Shown: one piece after another, positions 33,184 through 41,895 of the stretch | How positions within the stretch are numbered: position 1 is the first letter of the stretch | Layout: every line of letters starts with the position of its first letter | Source: an uncultured Sutterella sp. | GTDB lineage: Bacteria > Pseudomonadota > Gammaproteobacteria > Burkholderiales > Burkholderiaceae_F | DNA: 64,000 bases | Reading direction: 5' to 3' | NCBI GenBank assembly: GCA_900757865.1 | Contig: CAAEPH010000032.1 | Span: 1 to 64,000 of the forward strand | Program-made: the position numbers and the translations under genes | The notes under the pieces: model-generated | The model's database searches: none | The model's input: the letters and a program-made list of their open reading frames with translations, nothing else | Told to the model about the DNA's origin: nothing

Positions 33184-33582
33184 ATGAAATTTGTTCAAGC
33201 TGATTTTAAAGGCCACAATCCCGGACACTATTCCCCAGGGGTTATCAGCCATGGACTTCTTTATGTGAGCGGACAGCTCTCGATTAACCCTGATACCCGT
33301 GAAGTGTGCACAGGGGACATTCGAGCTCACACGCGGCAGGCGCTCGATAACATGCGCCGCGTGCTTGATGCCGCTGGGGTGAGTCGCAACAACGTCGTCA
33401 TGTGTCGCGTCTACACGCCTAGCCCCGAGTATTGGCCCGCGATTAACGAAGAGTACGCAGCGTTTTTTGGTGAACACCGTCCCGCCCGCGTGGTGGTGTC
33501 CACGTCGGACTTGCACTTTGGGTGTTTGGTCGAAATCGAGTGCGTGGCTGAAATGCCCGAGAGCAACGACTCTGAAAACTAA
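33184..33582 (+). CDS. ridA: RidA family reactive intermediate deaminase
   Basis: This 132-residue cytoplasmic trimeric enzyme hydrolyses 2-aminoacrylate and related imines made by PLP enzymes. The family's catalytic region reads Arg-Pro-Ala-Arg-Val-Val-Val-Ser-Thr-Ser-Asp-Leu, with the key arginine near residue 101, and Val-Glu-Ile-Glu-Cys-Val-Ala at residues 115-121 with the conserved Glu. The N-terminal substrate-pocket segment Gly-His-Tyr-Ser-Pro-Gly is also present, as is Val-Ser-Gly-Gln-Leu. ATG 33184 has AAGGAAA 7 bases upstream; an upstream in-frame start adds 11 residues without support. A strong terminator follows at 33615-33653. Its work fits well with the D-serine dehydratase-like enzyme encoded 1.8 kb away. 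Confidence 0.92.
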   Translation: MKFVQADFKGHNPGHYSPGVISHGLLYVSGQLSINPDTREVCTGDIRAHTRQALDNMRRVLDAAGVSRNNVVMCRVYTPSPEYWPAINEEYAAFFGEHRPARVVVSTSDLHFGCLVEIECVAEMPESNDSEN

Positions 33583-33614
33583 ATCGCATCGCTGCATTTG
33601 CGTTTTTCTCCAAA

Positions 33615-33653
33615 CGAAGGTGAGCCAACCATGACGCTCACCCTCGTTTTTTT
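33615..33653 (+). terminator. Intrinsic terminator of ridA
   Basis: CGAAGGTGAGC (33615-33625) pairs with GCTCACCCTCG (33636-33646, one mismatch) and is followed by seven T. Confidence 0.9.
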
Positions 33654-33734
33654 AATCGCCCAGTGCATCTTGATACAATGTCGAGAGGCTTTGCGCCTCG
33701 TTCGCCGTATTTAATCTAACCCCGAGTTTTTCTC

Positions 33735-34613
33735 ATGTCGCTTTTTCACGTTCCGCTCCACGATGTTGATCCCACACCGGTGCATCTCAACAATCCGGTT
33801 TTCATTGCGGACTTGCATTTAAGCGACGCTGAACCCGACACGGCTCGCGCCTTTATCGCGTTTTTAAAGGCCTTCTCCACGCACCCCGCGCTTCGCGATC
33901 GTCAAGAGCTCGTCATTTTGGGCGACCTTTTTGATGCGTGGATCGGTGACGATGCGCTCATGGATCCCGTGGAAACCGTGACAGCGCTCACGGCCTTTGC
34001 CCAAACGCACCGCGTCTACTTTATGCATGGCAATCGCGATTTTCTCGTGGGGCGTGATTTTGCCCAACGCGTAGGTGTGCACCTGATGGCCGATCCCCTC
34101 CCCGTGACGATTGGCAAAGACGCCATCTCGGTCCTGCTCTCGCACGGCGATCGGTGGTGCACCGATGATTTGCGCTATCAGCGCATTCGAACACGCTTAC
34201 GTCGCCCGTTGATTCAGTGGTTACTCTTAGCCCTTCCCCTCTGGAAGCGACGTCGCGTGGCTGCTGCCGCACGCGCACGCAGTATGACGGCAAAAAAAAT
34301 GGTGATCGAAGACGCCATTTTGGACGTGGTCCCGGACGCCGTCTTGCGTGAGGCACTGCGTTTTGGTACCGCCACCGTGATTCACGGTCACACGCACCGC
34401 CCCGGTATTCATCCCCTGACGGGCGAGGCGCAAGTCTTTTCTTCTGCAAGCCAGGCCCAGCCCGTCTTAGGCACACGCCTTGTTTTGGCCGACTGGCATG
34501 TCAAAAATGGGGTTGTAGAGCGTGGGGACGCACTGGTCTTTAATGGCGACGCCCCAGAGCGTCTCGCCCTCACTAATCTCATTGGACCTGATCTCATTGG
34601 GCGCGCGTCCTGA
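33735..34613 (+). CDS. lpxH: UDP-2,3-diacylglucosamine diphosphatase, lipid A synthesis
   Basis: This 292-residue peripheral inner-membrane metallophosphoesterase cleaves UDP-2,3-diacylglucosamine to lipid X and UMP, step four of lipid A synthesis. All five metal motifs are in order: Asp-Leu-His-Leu (about residue 26), Gly-Asp-Leu-Phe-Asp-Ala-Trp (about 63), Gly-Asn-Arg-Asp-Phe (about 99), Ser-His-Gly-Asp (about 136) and His-Gly-His-Thr-His (about 221). The insertion rich in Arg after residue 145 fits the LpxH cap. It is somewhat longer than the E. coli enzyme (240 residues), with extra sequence at both ends. No strong Shine-Dalgarno precedes ATG 33735. It is a lone gene between ridA and the convergent ybaK gene. 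Confidence 0.93.
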   Translation: MSLFHVPLHDVDPTPVHLNNPVFIADLHLSDAEPDTARAFIAFLKAFSTHPALRDRQELVILGDLFDAWIGDDALMDPVETVTALTAFAQTHRVYFMHGNRDFLVGRDFAQRVGVHLMADPLPVTIGKDAISVLLSHGDRWCTDDLRYQRIRTRLRRPLIQWLLLALPLWKRRRVAAAARARSMTAKKMVIEDAILDVVPDAVLREALRFGTATVIHGHTHRPGIHPLTGEAQVFSSASQAQPVLGTRLVLADWHVKNGVVERGDALVFNGDAPERLALTNLIGPDLIGRAS

Positions 34614-34670
34614 CAGGGTTGTTCAACGGTTCTCTTACTGCTCGAGGCATTTTCGCACCGCCATCGTGTG

Positions 34671-35201
34671 TTAACTTTCGACTACCTGCACGGGCACTAG
34701 CACAGGTTCTGGCTCTTCCTCCGCGCCAGGCCAAGCTTTGGTCACACTCACCCACGTCACAGGCGCGAGCACCTGGATCATTTCCTCAAGACTCAATCTC
34801 ACAGCACTGTTGCCTGATCCACACGCCGGATACAAATCAACCGATGCAAAACGTTTGAGTGACGCGTCCAAATAGACCCGTGCACCAGGGACGAGCCCAA
34901 AGGGGCACACCCCTCCCACAGCGTGTCCCGTGAGCGCTAGCGTTTCGTCTTCCGTGAGCATTTTGGCTTTCGCGCCGAATGTGTGTTTATAGCGCGTGTT
35001 GTCGATTTTGGCGTCACCGGCCATGGCGATCACCACCACCGCCTGATCCACTTTAAAGGCCAGCGTTTTCACAATATGTTCGGGCACCGTGTGTAGCGCT
35101 TCGGCAGCCAAGGCAACGGTCGCGCTCGAGGCTTCCAACACAATCACACGGTCTCCAAAACCTGCGTCGATTAAAGCTTTATTTGCTGACGCGAACGACA
35201 T
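34671..35201 (-). CDS. ybaK: YbaK/EbsC-type aminoacyl-tRNA deacylase
   Basis: This 176-residue single editing domain hydrolyses misacylated tRNA, typically Cys-tRNA(Pro), in the cytoplasm. Motifs seen are Glu-His-Ile-Val-Lys-Thr-Leu near residue 42, with the active-site lysine; Gly-His-Ala-Val-Gly-Gly-Val-Cys-Pro-Phe-Gly (about 92-102); and the loop Ala-Cys-Gly-Ser-Gly-Asn-Ser-Ala near 128. AAGGAGG lies 9 bases before ATG 35201, a strong site. The last 25 residues, rich in Glu, Pro and Val, extend beyond the usual YbaK end (about 155-160 residues). It faces lpxH and is followed by no obvious terminator. The EbsC subgroup may act on other tRNAs, so substrate is uncertain. Confidence 0.9.
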   Translation of the reverse strand: MSFASANKALIDAGFGDRVIVLEASSATVALAAEALHTVPEHIVKTLAFKVDQAVVVIAMAGDAKIDNTRYKHTFGAKAKMLTEDETLALTGHAVGGVCPFGLVPGARVYLDASLKRFASVDLYPACGSGNSAVRLSLEEMIQVLAPVTWVSVTKAWPGAEEEPEPVLVPVQVVES

Positions 35202-35414
35202 GAGCGATCTCCTCCTTCGGGAAAAAACGTTCTCTTCAGTCTATCGAAGTCAAACTCGGACACTCAAAGAAAATCCACCACGCTCACGATTAGCGCAAAG
35301 TATGACAGGCAAATCGCTTAGAAACATCTTGGTTAAAAAAGACTATTTCATTAGCCGCCAATCACCGACTCACCACACCGCTATAACATCACTAAAAGTC
35401 GTTCTACAAAATTC

Positions 35415-35454
35415 TTGAAAATGACTTTCAAGCATTTATGAAAGTCATTTTCAA
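35415..35454. repeat. Perfect 16-bp inverted repeat with an 8-base spacer
   Basis: TTGAAAATGACTTTCA (35415-35430) and its exact complement (35439-35454) flank AGCATTTA. The 16-8-16 layout resembles tyrosine-recombinase core sites such as loxP or FRT, but no recombinase gene is nearby. It could also be a stable hairpin or an operator. It lies in the 650-base gap 35202-35849 between the divergent ybaK and stress-protein genes, which otherwise shows no gene. Confidence 0.7.
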
Positions 35455-35849
35455 AGATTTTCCCATGTATTAAAATTTATACATCATCAGACCTAGAAAC
35501 GTAGCAACTACCGACACATGATCGTATGACGTGATCTCAGCAAACGCCTTACTGCTCGACTCCCCGAGTGCCTAAAAACGCCTCAGATTGCACCTTTAAC
35601 CTGTGGCTTTATGGTCATATAGGCTCAAAGGACTAGATTAACGCGCACCGTTGCGTTAAAGTGAAGGTGAGGAGGAACGCTTTGAGAGATGGACGCTTAG
35701 GCGAAGACGCCCTTTTGGACTGTGGCTCTGCCACAGACCCTCACGCACCGCGCCATCAGCTCCTTCGAACAAAGCCTCTGGGTAGAACAAAAACGACGCA
35801 CAGAGCCAGACTTGGCTACGTGCGCTCAAAATTAGGAAGGAGGATCTTT

Positions 35850-36740
35850 ATGCGTATTCTGGTTCCTGTTGATGCCAGTGTGCATAGTCGCAATGCCATT
35901 CGCTATGTGGTCGGTCGTCAAACACTCAAAGACAAAGCCGATATTGATTTCGTCACGGTCATCAAACCCTTGCCCACCAGTATTGAACGCTATCTCACGC
36001 TCGATGCGCTAGAAGCATACAAAGATGCTGAGGCGGAAACGGCGTTGGGTCCTGTTATTGAAGAAGCCAAAGCGGCGGGCTTTAGTGCCCATGTCGAACG
36101 CCTCACGGGCGACCCCATCGAATCGATCAAAGTGCGTGTGGAGAAAACGCACCCAGATCTCATTGTGATGGGCGCGCGTGGTATGCGTAACGTCAAGAGC
36201 TGGCTCTTGGGTTCAGTCTCGCGCGGTGTGCTCTCGCAAACGAAAACCCCGGTGTTGCTCATCCGCGGGGATATCCCGCCGGTGGATCGTCCGCTCAAGA
36301 TTGGGCTTTGCGTCGACGGATCGTTCTACGGAGACAAAGCCGCGGACTACGTGATCGCCCATCCTGAACTCTTTGGCGATGCGGCGCAGTTGCACCTCAT
36401 CTATGTCGCTGACGACATCGCTCGTGCGGTGATGCCGAGCATGGTCTCGGGCGCCGTGTTGAGTCCGTCGAGTCAAGAAAACCTGGCGATTCACGCCAAG
36501 GAGTGGGAAACGGCCACGAAGACCGTGGAACAAAAGCTCAAAGCGGCGGGTCAGCCCTACATTCGTGCGTGTCTTGCGGGTTTAGCCGATGAAGCGATTC
36601 CCGCTTACGCCGACGAGCAAGAGCTTGACCTCTTGGTCATGGGTTCACACGGCTGGGGTAACTTTAAGAGCTTGATGCTCGGGAGCACCACACAACGTGT
36701 GGCGGCGCTCTCTGAAATTCCGCTCTTGATCATTCGCTAA
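35850..36740 (+). CDS. Tandem universal stress protein (UspA family), two domains
   Basis: This 296-residue cytoplasmic protein is made of two Usp domains (residues 1-145 and 150-296). Each begins with an Ile-Leu/Ile-Gly-Leu strand carrying Val-Asp. Each ends with the ATP-binding loop Gly-x2-Gly-x9-Gly-Ser: Gly-Ala-Arg-Gly near residue 110 and Gly-Ser-His-Gly near 267. Both loops are complete, so both domains may bind ATP. These proteins support survival under stress, often low oxygen or starvation. ATG 35850 has AAGGAGG 7 bases upstream; the longer frame adds 63 residues with no Usp match. A related tandem protein is encoded at 51109. A hairpin terminator lies at 36819-36848. Confidence 0.92.
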   Translation: MRILVPVDASVHSRNAIRYVVGRQTLKDKADIDFVTVIKPLPTSIERYLTLDALEAYKDAEAETALGPVIEEAKAAGFSAHVERLTGDPIESIKVRVEKTHPDLIVMGARGMRNVKSWLLGSVSRGVLSQTKTPVLLIRGDIPPVDRPLKIGLCVDGSFYGDKAADYVIAHPELFGDAAQLHLIYVADDIARAVMPSMVSGAVLSPSSQENLAIHAKEWETATKTVEQKLKAAGQPYIRACLAGLADEAIPAYADEQELDLLVMGSHGWGNFKSLMLGSTTQRVAALSEIPLLIIR

Positions 36741-36818
36741 CGAAAGGCATAGGCACTCGACAGCATTCGTGGCGAGCTCCTTTCTTCTTTTTGCCGCCTT
36801 CTTCTTTTCGCACAACGC

Positions 36819-36848
36819 GTGCTCTTCGCAGCCCAAACCGAAGAGCAC
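36819..36848 (+). terminator. Hairpin terminator after the stress-protein gene
   Basis: GTGCTCTTCG (36819-36828) pairs perfectly with CGAAGAGCAC (36839-36848) around a 10-base loop, followed by GTTTCGTTT. It lies between convergent genes and may serve both strands. Confidence 0.65.
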
Positions 36849-36931
36849 GTTTCGTTTCCATTCGGTTTAGCCATTTATGGCTTTTTGAGACGCTTTTTGA
36901 GCGGTCACTGCGACCTATTCGCTCTCGCCTC

Positions 36932-37978
36932 TCAGAGCGTGTCGGCGTTCACAGCCTTGGAGTCGGTCGCTCGCTTCGTGCGCGATCTCGCGGCCGTAAA
37001 GCGAATTTCGGTTCGATCAAAGGCCACCGTATCGGCGGGCAGTCCCACAATGGGCGCCACCGCCCGCTCGTAACTGGCAAACTCTTCACGCATCGCGTGC
37101 GAAAACCACTCAAAGAAGATACGCACACGGCGAGCGTGCCAGGCGTCTCGGTGCGTTGCCACCCAGCATTCGATGGGCGGTCGTGACCATCCTGGCAAAA
37201 TCGGTACCAAGCGGTTTTCAAGCAAATCCCGATAAATTTGTACCAGTGGCAAATCCACCGCTACCCCTTGTCCACTTAAGACCGCCTGGCGAATCGCCAA
37301 GACGTCCGTGGAGCGCACCGTGGTGCCAAATTCAACGGGGGCGGTCATCGTGCCGCGGCTAAGCGTCTTCGTTTCATCGCGCACCGGACCCGTGTAGAGA
37401 AACCCACGATGCTCTTTTAAACTCGCGGGAGAGACGGGCATGCCAAACTGCTTCACGTACTCGGGCGAGGCCACCGGCAAATAGACATTGCGACCGCGGC
37501 TCACATAGACAAGTCCTGGGAGCGTGGGCTCACCGGTGAGCACCGCCACGTCCACGCGCCCTTTGGCGACATCCGCTTCACGCATCCCGGTGACAATGTC
37601 AATGGAAATTTCCGGGTGCTCAGCACTAAAGCGTCCCAAAATGGGCATCAACTGGCGCGTTGCAAAGCCTTGCGCGGTGCTTAACCGCACACGACCCGCG
37701 AGATGACGCTGATCGTTACGCAAGTCGTCGACCAAACTGTCGTGCGCACGAAGCAGCGCCTCCATACGACGGTGCGCCTTTTTGCCTGCGTCCGTCATCA
37801 CGATGGGGCGTGTGTTATGGCGAAAAAGCTCACAGCCCAACGCCTTCTCCAAGCCTTTTACCGCTCGCGAGACGCTCGAGACGTCGCGCTCGAGCGTTTC
37901 CGCCGCGCTTGAAATGGAGCCCGTTCGGCAAATGGCCATAAACGCTCGCCACGCCCACAAATCGTCAGTTCCTGCCAT
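36932..37978 (-). CDS. LysR-family transcriptional regulator
   Basis: This 348-residue regulator has an N-terminal winged helix-turn-helix (about residues 8-68: Phe-Met-Ala-Ile-Cys-Arg-Thr-Gly-Ser-Ile-Ser-Ser-Ala-Ala, then Ser-Ser-Val-Ser-Arg-Ala). A periplasmic-binding-protein-like effector domain (about 95-300) follows. The last 45 residues, rich in Arg and Thr, extend past the usual LysR length of about 300. ATG 37978 has GAGGA close upstream; an earlier in-frame start adds 21 residues. It is divergent from the lyase-dcuC genes at 38411, the usual arrangement for a LysR activator of its neighbours. The inducer is probably the lyase substrate or a related dicarboxylate, by inference. Confidence 0.9.
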   Translation of the reverse strand: MAGTDDLWAWRAFMAICRTGSISSAAETLERDVSSVSRAVKGLEKALGCELFRHNTRPIVMTDAGKKAHRRMEALLRAHDSLVDDLRNDQRHLAGRVRLSTAQGFATRQLMPILGRFSAEHPEISIDIVTGMREADVAKGRVDVAVLTGEPTLPGLVYVSRGRNVYLPVASPEYVKQFGMPVSPASLKEHRGFLYTGPVRDETKTLSRGTMTAPVEFGTTVRSTDVLAIRQAVLSGQGVAVDLPLVQIYRDLLENRLVPILPGWSRPPIECWVATHRDAWHARRVRIFFEWFSHAMREEFASYERAVAPIVGLPADTVAFDRTEIRFTAARSRTKRATDSKAVNADTL

Positions 37979-38410
37979 CTTTCCTCGCCCTTTGTTGGCC
38001 CTCTTTGGCCTCGATCGCCATGCACAGCCTCTTACGCTCACGGTTGCGTTTTCTTTTCTTAATGTCGTCTCGACTCACTAGGGTTTTCCCTTGATAAAGC
38101 CTTTCCATACCGACAACAAACGAAGCTAACGTCATGTCCGTAAAAAGTAAGAAAATCAATCACTTAACCTCATCCACTCTAACACAATTTTAAGCCTATA
38201 TTTTGCATATTTTACAAAGTGTGTTTGCAAGTTTTTCCATTGCGCACTGTCTTGTCTTGGCTCACACTGTGCCTATCGGCTCAAGCGACGGATAACGTGG
38301 TGAGGCTGTGCTCTAGAGCAGCTGCTCCACGGCACGCTCCCCCTTCGCAAACGAGTCTTCGTGACATTCACCCACATCCATCATTAGCAAAATCAGCATA
38401 AGGACACGTC
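37979..38410. other. Divergent promoter region of the LysR gene and the lyase operon
   Basis: About 430 bases without a gene. An AT-rich patch at 38180-38240 contains TTTTGCATATTTT and several T-N11-A candidates for LysR binding, none decisive. A 60-codon plus-strand frame at 38219-38401 has no family features. Confidence 0.5.
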
Positions 38411-39841
38411 ATGGAACGTGACGAATTTTTCTGGCTTAATCGATTAAGTGAGGCCACCGTCGTGGTCGGCCTTCAGCACGGACAGTTCACGCACGAGCTC
38501 GCCACTCGTGCGCTCCAAGGTATCGCTACGCTCGAAGCGCAAGGCAAGAGCGATCCCAAGGTGCGCGTGACGCGCTACATTGATTGGGAACCACGCTTTT
38601 TAGCGCTCACTGGCCCAGAGCTCTCTGTGATTCACGCGGGGCGCTCAAGCCAAGACATGCTCTCAACCTTACGTACCGCGCTCTTTCGCGATCGTCTGAT
38701 TGATATCCTCCACGCCTTTGACGCCATGCTCACCCATTGGCTCACGCTCGCCGAAACGCATCGCGACACGGTGGTGCCAAGCTACACCAACGGCGTCGCT
38801 GCCCAGCCCACGAGCTTGGGGCACACGTTCTTAGCGCACATTAGCTCGCTACTGCGTGCGCGTGCAGAACTCACCCGTGTGCTTTGTGCCTACAATCGCT
38901 CAGCCATGGGCGCGATGGTTTTGAACGGAACGCGTTGGCCACTTGATCGCAAGGGGATGGCAACCGCCTTAGGGTTTGAGGCGCCGGTGGAAAACGCCTT
39001 TGATGCCACGTGCTTTGCGCCGGTTGACTTTGTGCTCGCCGCCTCCGCCCCCTTAGCGCAGATCGCCGTGCGACTCGGGAGTTTTTTAGCCGACGTCATG
39101 GTGCAGTACGCGCAGCCCCGCCCCTGGATACTCTTGGCCGAAGGGGGTGAGAACACCTACATATCCTCGGCGATGCCGCAAAAACGTAACCCTGGACTTA
39201 TCAACAATTGTCGTGAGGCAGCCAGCGACGTGGTCGCTAACGCCACCGTCGCGCTCACTCGTGCCCACAACGTTACCCCGGGGATGACGGACGGCAAGAG
39301 CGTGGCGAAAAACCGTGCCATTCTCGAAGCGTTTAGAACCCTGGTGACGCAATTTGACAAAGTGCTCTCGGCCCTTCGCATTAACGCCGATCGTGCGCTC
39401 GAAGAGCTCAACCTCGATTGGACCGGAAGTCAAGAAGTGGCCGACCGCTTGATGCTCGAGCATCATCTCCCCTTCCGTGTGGGGCATCACATGGCAAGTC
39501 GCTTGGTGACGTTTGCGCGTCAACAGGGTTTCACCCCACTTACCGTCCCCTACGAAGACGTCGTGCGACTTTACCGTGACGAAATTACAACCCATTTCCC
39601 CGAGGCCGACCCGGTCTTCCCGATGAGCGAAGCGGCGTTTCGTGCGGCGCTCGACCCACGTGAAATCGTGCGCGCCCGTGCGACTGCCGGTAGCGCAGCG
39701 CCCGAGCAGGTCGATCAGTTGCTTGCAAGCGCACGTTCGGCGCTCAAACGCGAAACCGATGCCGTTGATGCTATAGCTTCTCAGCGCGACGCCGCACTGC
39801 GCGCACTCGAGCAACACGTTAAAGACGTTCTCACCGCTTAA
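38411..39841 (+). CDS. Argininosuccinate lyase-like enzyme, fumarase/aspartase superfamily
   Basis: This 476-residue enzyme belongs to the superfamily that splits C-N bonds in succinyl-amine compounds to release fumarate. The signature Ser-Ser-Ala-Met-Pro-Gln-Lys-Arg-Asn-Pro (about residues 254-263) holds the catalytic serine loop. His-Ala-Gly-Arg-Ser-Ser-Gln-Asp (about 77-84) and Pro-Thr-Ser-Leu-Gly-His-Thr (about 135) are the other substrate regions, and they match ArgH most closely. Its setting, with a divergent LysR gene and a DcuC carrier instead of arginine genes, suggests catabolism of an N-succinyl amino acid or aspartate-derived amine, as in EDDS lyase. That is inference. AAGGA lies 7 bases before ATG 38411. 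The fumarate made could feed fumarate respiration. Confidence 0.85.
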   Translation: MERDEFFWLNRLSEATVVVGLQHGQFTHELATRALQGIATLEAQGKSDPKVRVTRYIDWEPRFLALTGPELSVIHAGRSSQDMLSTLRTALFRDRLIDILHAFDAMLTHWLTLAETHRDTVVPSYTNGVAAQPTSLGHTFLAHISSLLRARAELTRVLCAYNRSAMGAMVLNGTRWPLDRKGMATALGFEAPVENAFDATCFAPVDFVLAASAPLAQIAVRLGSFLADVMVQYAQPRPWILLAEGGENTYISSAMPQKRNPGLINNCREAASDVVANATVALTRAHNVTPGMTDGKSVAKNRAILEAFRTLVTQFDKVLSALRINADRALEELNLDWTGSQEVADRLMLEHHLPFRVGHHMASRLVTFARQQGFTPLTVPYEDVVRLYRDEITTHFPEADPVFPMSEAAFRAALDPREIVRARATAGSAAPEQVDQLLASARSALKRETDAVDAIASQRDAALRALEQHVKDVLTA

Positions 39842-39880
39842 CTCATCCTCCTTTATTTTTAGTGTGGAGCGAAATTCACC

Positions 39881-41254
39881 ATGTCGATTTTCTTACCTCT
39901 ATTTGCCGTGCTCGTCACGGTTTTGGCCGGCGTTGCGCTCATTAAGCGCTACTCCACGCCGATGGTGCTCTTTTTTGCGGGGCTTGTGCTGCTCTTTGCC
40001 GTGGCGGCGTTGAGCGACGCGAGCTTCCTTCCCAAAGGCGCCAAAGCCACCGGGTTTGTGGGTTTTGATATTTTTGCCACGCTCACGGCCATTGCCACCA
40101 AGCAGGCCGCAGGGATCGGTTTCATCATCATGACCGCCGGGGGCTTTGCTGCCTACATGGATCGCATTGGCGCTGCGCGCGCCTTGGTGAACGTCGCCGT
40201 GAAACCCTTGCGGATGCTCCACGCGCCGTACATGGTGCTCGCCGCCGGCTACCTGGTGGGGCAGATTTTGGTCGCGGTGATTCCTTCCGCAGCGGGCTTG
40301 GCGATGCTCCTTTTGGTGGCGCTTTTCCCGATTCTCAAAGGCGTGGGCACCTCTGCGGCCGCGGGCGCTGCCGTGATTGGCACGAGTGCCGGTATCACCT
40401 TTGCGCCGACGGCGGGCACCGCGAACTTGGCCGCCAAAGTGGCAGGGCTCGACCCGATTCTCTACTTGGTGCAGTATCAGTTAAAAATTGCCGTCCCCAC
40501 GCTGTTGATTGTTGCCGTGGCACACTACTTTGTACAGCGCTACTACGACCGCAAGGGCGACGACGTCTACGCTCAAGCCACCGACGTCAAGGCAGATGCG
40601 GACATCCCGGAGGTGCCAGGCTACTACGCGCTCTTTCCGGTGTTGCCCATTGCACTCATGATTATCTTCAGTAAGTTGGTCGTCACGAGCATCAAGCTCG
40701 ATACGGTGAGCGCCCTCTTTTTGGTGTGGGCCTTGGTGGTTGTGATCGAAGTCGTGCGCTCGCGCAGCGTGAAGAAAGTCTTCAAGGACGCCATGGCCAT
40801 GTTCCAAGCAATGGGCAAGATGTTTGGCGGAATTGTCGCCCTGATCATCTGTGCAGAGTTTTTCGCGACCGGCCTCAAGGCAAGCGGTTTGATCGACCTC
40901 ATCATCAGCTCGTCCAATAGCGTGGGCGCCGGTGCGGGTGCCATGACCGTGTTGCTCACGGCCATTGTCTCGGTTGTGACGTTCTTAACGGGTTCGGGCG
41001 TGGGTGCCTTTTCGAGCTTTGCTAACTTGGCACCAGACGTCGCGCAAGCGCTCAACAGCACGGTCCCGGCACTCGTCACCCCGATGCAGATGGCGAGTGG
41101 CTTAATCCGCGCCATGAGCCCAGTGGCGGGCGTCATCATCGCGGTCGCGGGCGCTGCGGGCGTCTCCCCGATGGCGATTGTGCGTCGCACATGGATCCCC
41201 ATGTCGATCGGGATGCTGGCGACCTTGATCCTCAACCAACTCTTCTTTGGTTAA
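39881..41254 (+). CDS. dcuC: DcuC-family C4-dicarboxylate carrier
   Basis: This 457-residue inner-membrane carrier has about 12 hydrophobic helices. The DcuC pattern is visible: an N-terminal helix pair, a loop with Gly-Phe-Asp-Ile-Phe, helices rich in Gly and Ala with Val-Ile-Pro-Ser-Ala-Ala-Gly-Leu-Ala, then Gly-Thr-Ser-Ala-Gly-Ile-Thr-Phe-Ala-Pro-Thr-Ala-Gly-Thr. The C-terminal half has Phe-Leu-Thr-Gly-Ser-Gly-Val-Gly-Ala. DcuC proteins mainly export succinate or exchange dicarboxylates in anaerobic cells. It starts 40 bases after the lyase stop with GGAG upstream and is surely co-transcribed. It could import the succinyl substrate or remove succinate formed from the lyase's fumarate. A large inverted repeat follows at 41283-41346. 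Confidence 0.88.
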   Translation: MSIFLPLFAVLVTVLAGVALIKRYSTPMVLFFAGLVLLFAVAALSDASFLPKGAKATGFVGFDIFATLTAIATKQAAGIGFIIMTAGGFAAYMDRIGAARALVNVAVKPLRMLHAPYMVLAAGYLVGQILVAVIPSAAGLAMLLLVALFPILKGVGTSAAAGAAVIGTSAGITFAPTAGTANLAAKVAGLDPILYLVQYQLKIAVPTLLIVAVAHYFVQRYYDRKGDDVYAQATDVKADADIPEVPGYYALFPVLPIALMIIFSKLVVTSIKLDTVSALFLVWALVVVIEVVRSRSVKKVFKDAMAMFQAMGKMFGGIVALIICAEFFATGLKASGLIDLIISSSNSVGAGAGAMTVLLTAIVSVVTFLTGSGVGAFSSFANLAPDVAQALNSTVPALVTPMQMASGLIRAMSPVAGVIIAVAGAAGVSPMAIVRRTWIPMSIGMLATLILNQLFFG

Positions 41255-41282
41255 ACACTGCATTACCTTTGCTCCTCCCCTT

Positions 41283-41346
41283 CGCTCATCCGTCGCGCCC
41301 CACCGCCTTTCTCCACCTTTCTCCACCCAGGGACGACGGATGAGCG
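41283..41346 (+). repeat. 13-bp inverted repeat after dcuC
   Basis: CGCTCATCCGTCG (41283-41295) and its exact complement (41334-41346) enclose 38 bases containing a direct repeat of CTTTCTCCAC. It may form the 3' hairpin of the lyase-dcuC transcript, although no T run follows. The rest of 41347-41700 shows no supported gene. Confidence 0.55.
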
Positions 41347-41705
41347 AGGGCTTTGCTTTAAGCATGCCCGAAAACGCGACAACGTATTCCGTTACATTTT
41401 TCTTTGCCCACGCCTTTCGGGTAAACCCGTATCCTCTTCTCCCCTGGTTTTCAGGCCAAAAGCGACAATACCTTGTCCAATGCTGACACCTTTGTTCTTC
41501 TCAATCGGATTAGACAAGTGTATAGTGCAATCCTATAATTAAAGATAACTGCTTGGGACGCCTACTCTCGGTGAGTTTGTCGAGAATAGGCTACCTCCCC
41601 AGCCTCCTCAATGCGACGATGTTTGATAGCTAGAAACGCTGTCTTTCAGGGTTTTTCCTCTTGTTTTGACAGGCATTCTTTTCTGACCTAGGATCACTAA
41701 AAGGG

Positions 41706-41807
41706 CTATTTAACGGGCATCACCTCGCGAATGAAACTCTGGCTCGTGAGCCACACGAGCGCGGCACCTAAGACACCTAGGATGACTAGGAGAGCTTGGA
41801 CAGCCAT
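41706..41807 (-). CDS. Possible small membrane protein of 33 residues
   Basis: A minus-strand frame starts at ATG 41807, with AGGA 5 bases upstream, and ends at TAG 41706. The product is mostly one hydrophobic helix: residues 1-20 run Met-Ala-Val-Gln-Ala-Leu-Leu-Val-Ile-Leu and onward to Trp. A short polar tail with Arg-Glu and Pro-Val-Lys follows. This is the shape of the small accessory subunits of membrane complexes, but I do not recognise a family. It lies alone in the 640-base gap between dcuC and the DUF2156 gene, divergent from the latter. Chance is possible for so short a frame; the ribosome site and the clean helix are the only support. Confidence 0.35.
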   Translation of the reverse strand: MAVQALLVILGVLGAALVWLTSQSFIREVMPVK

Positions 41808-41895
41808 TCCGTCCTAGCGAGCGTTTCGAAGGTGTTTAAAAGGGTTTGAAGAGGCTTGGAGCTAGGCAAACCGTTTTAGAAGTGAAAGATTGAAA

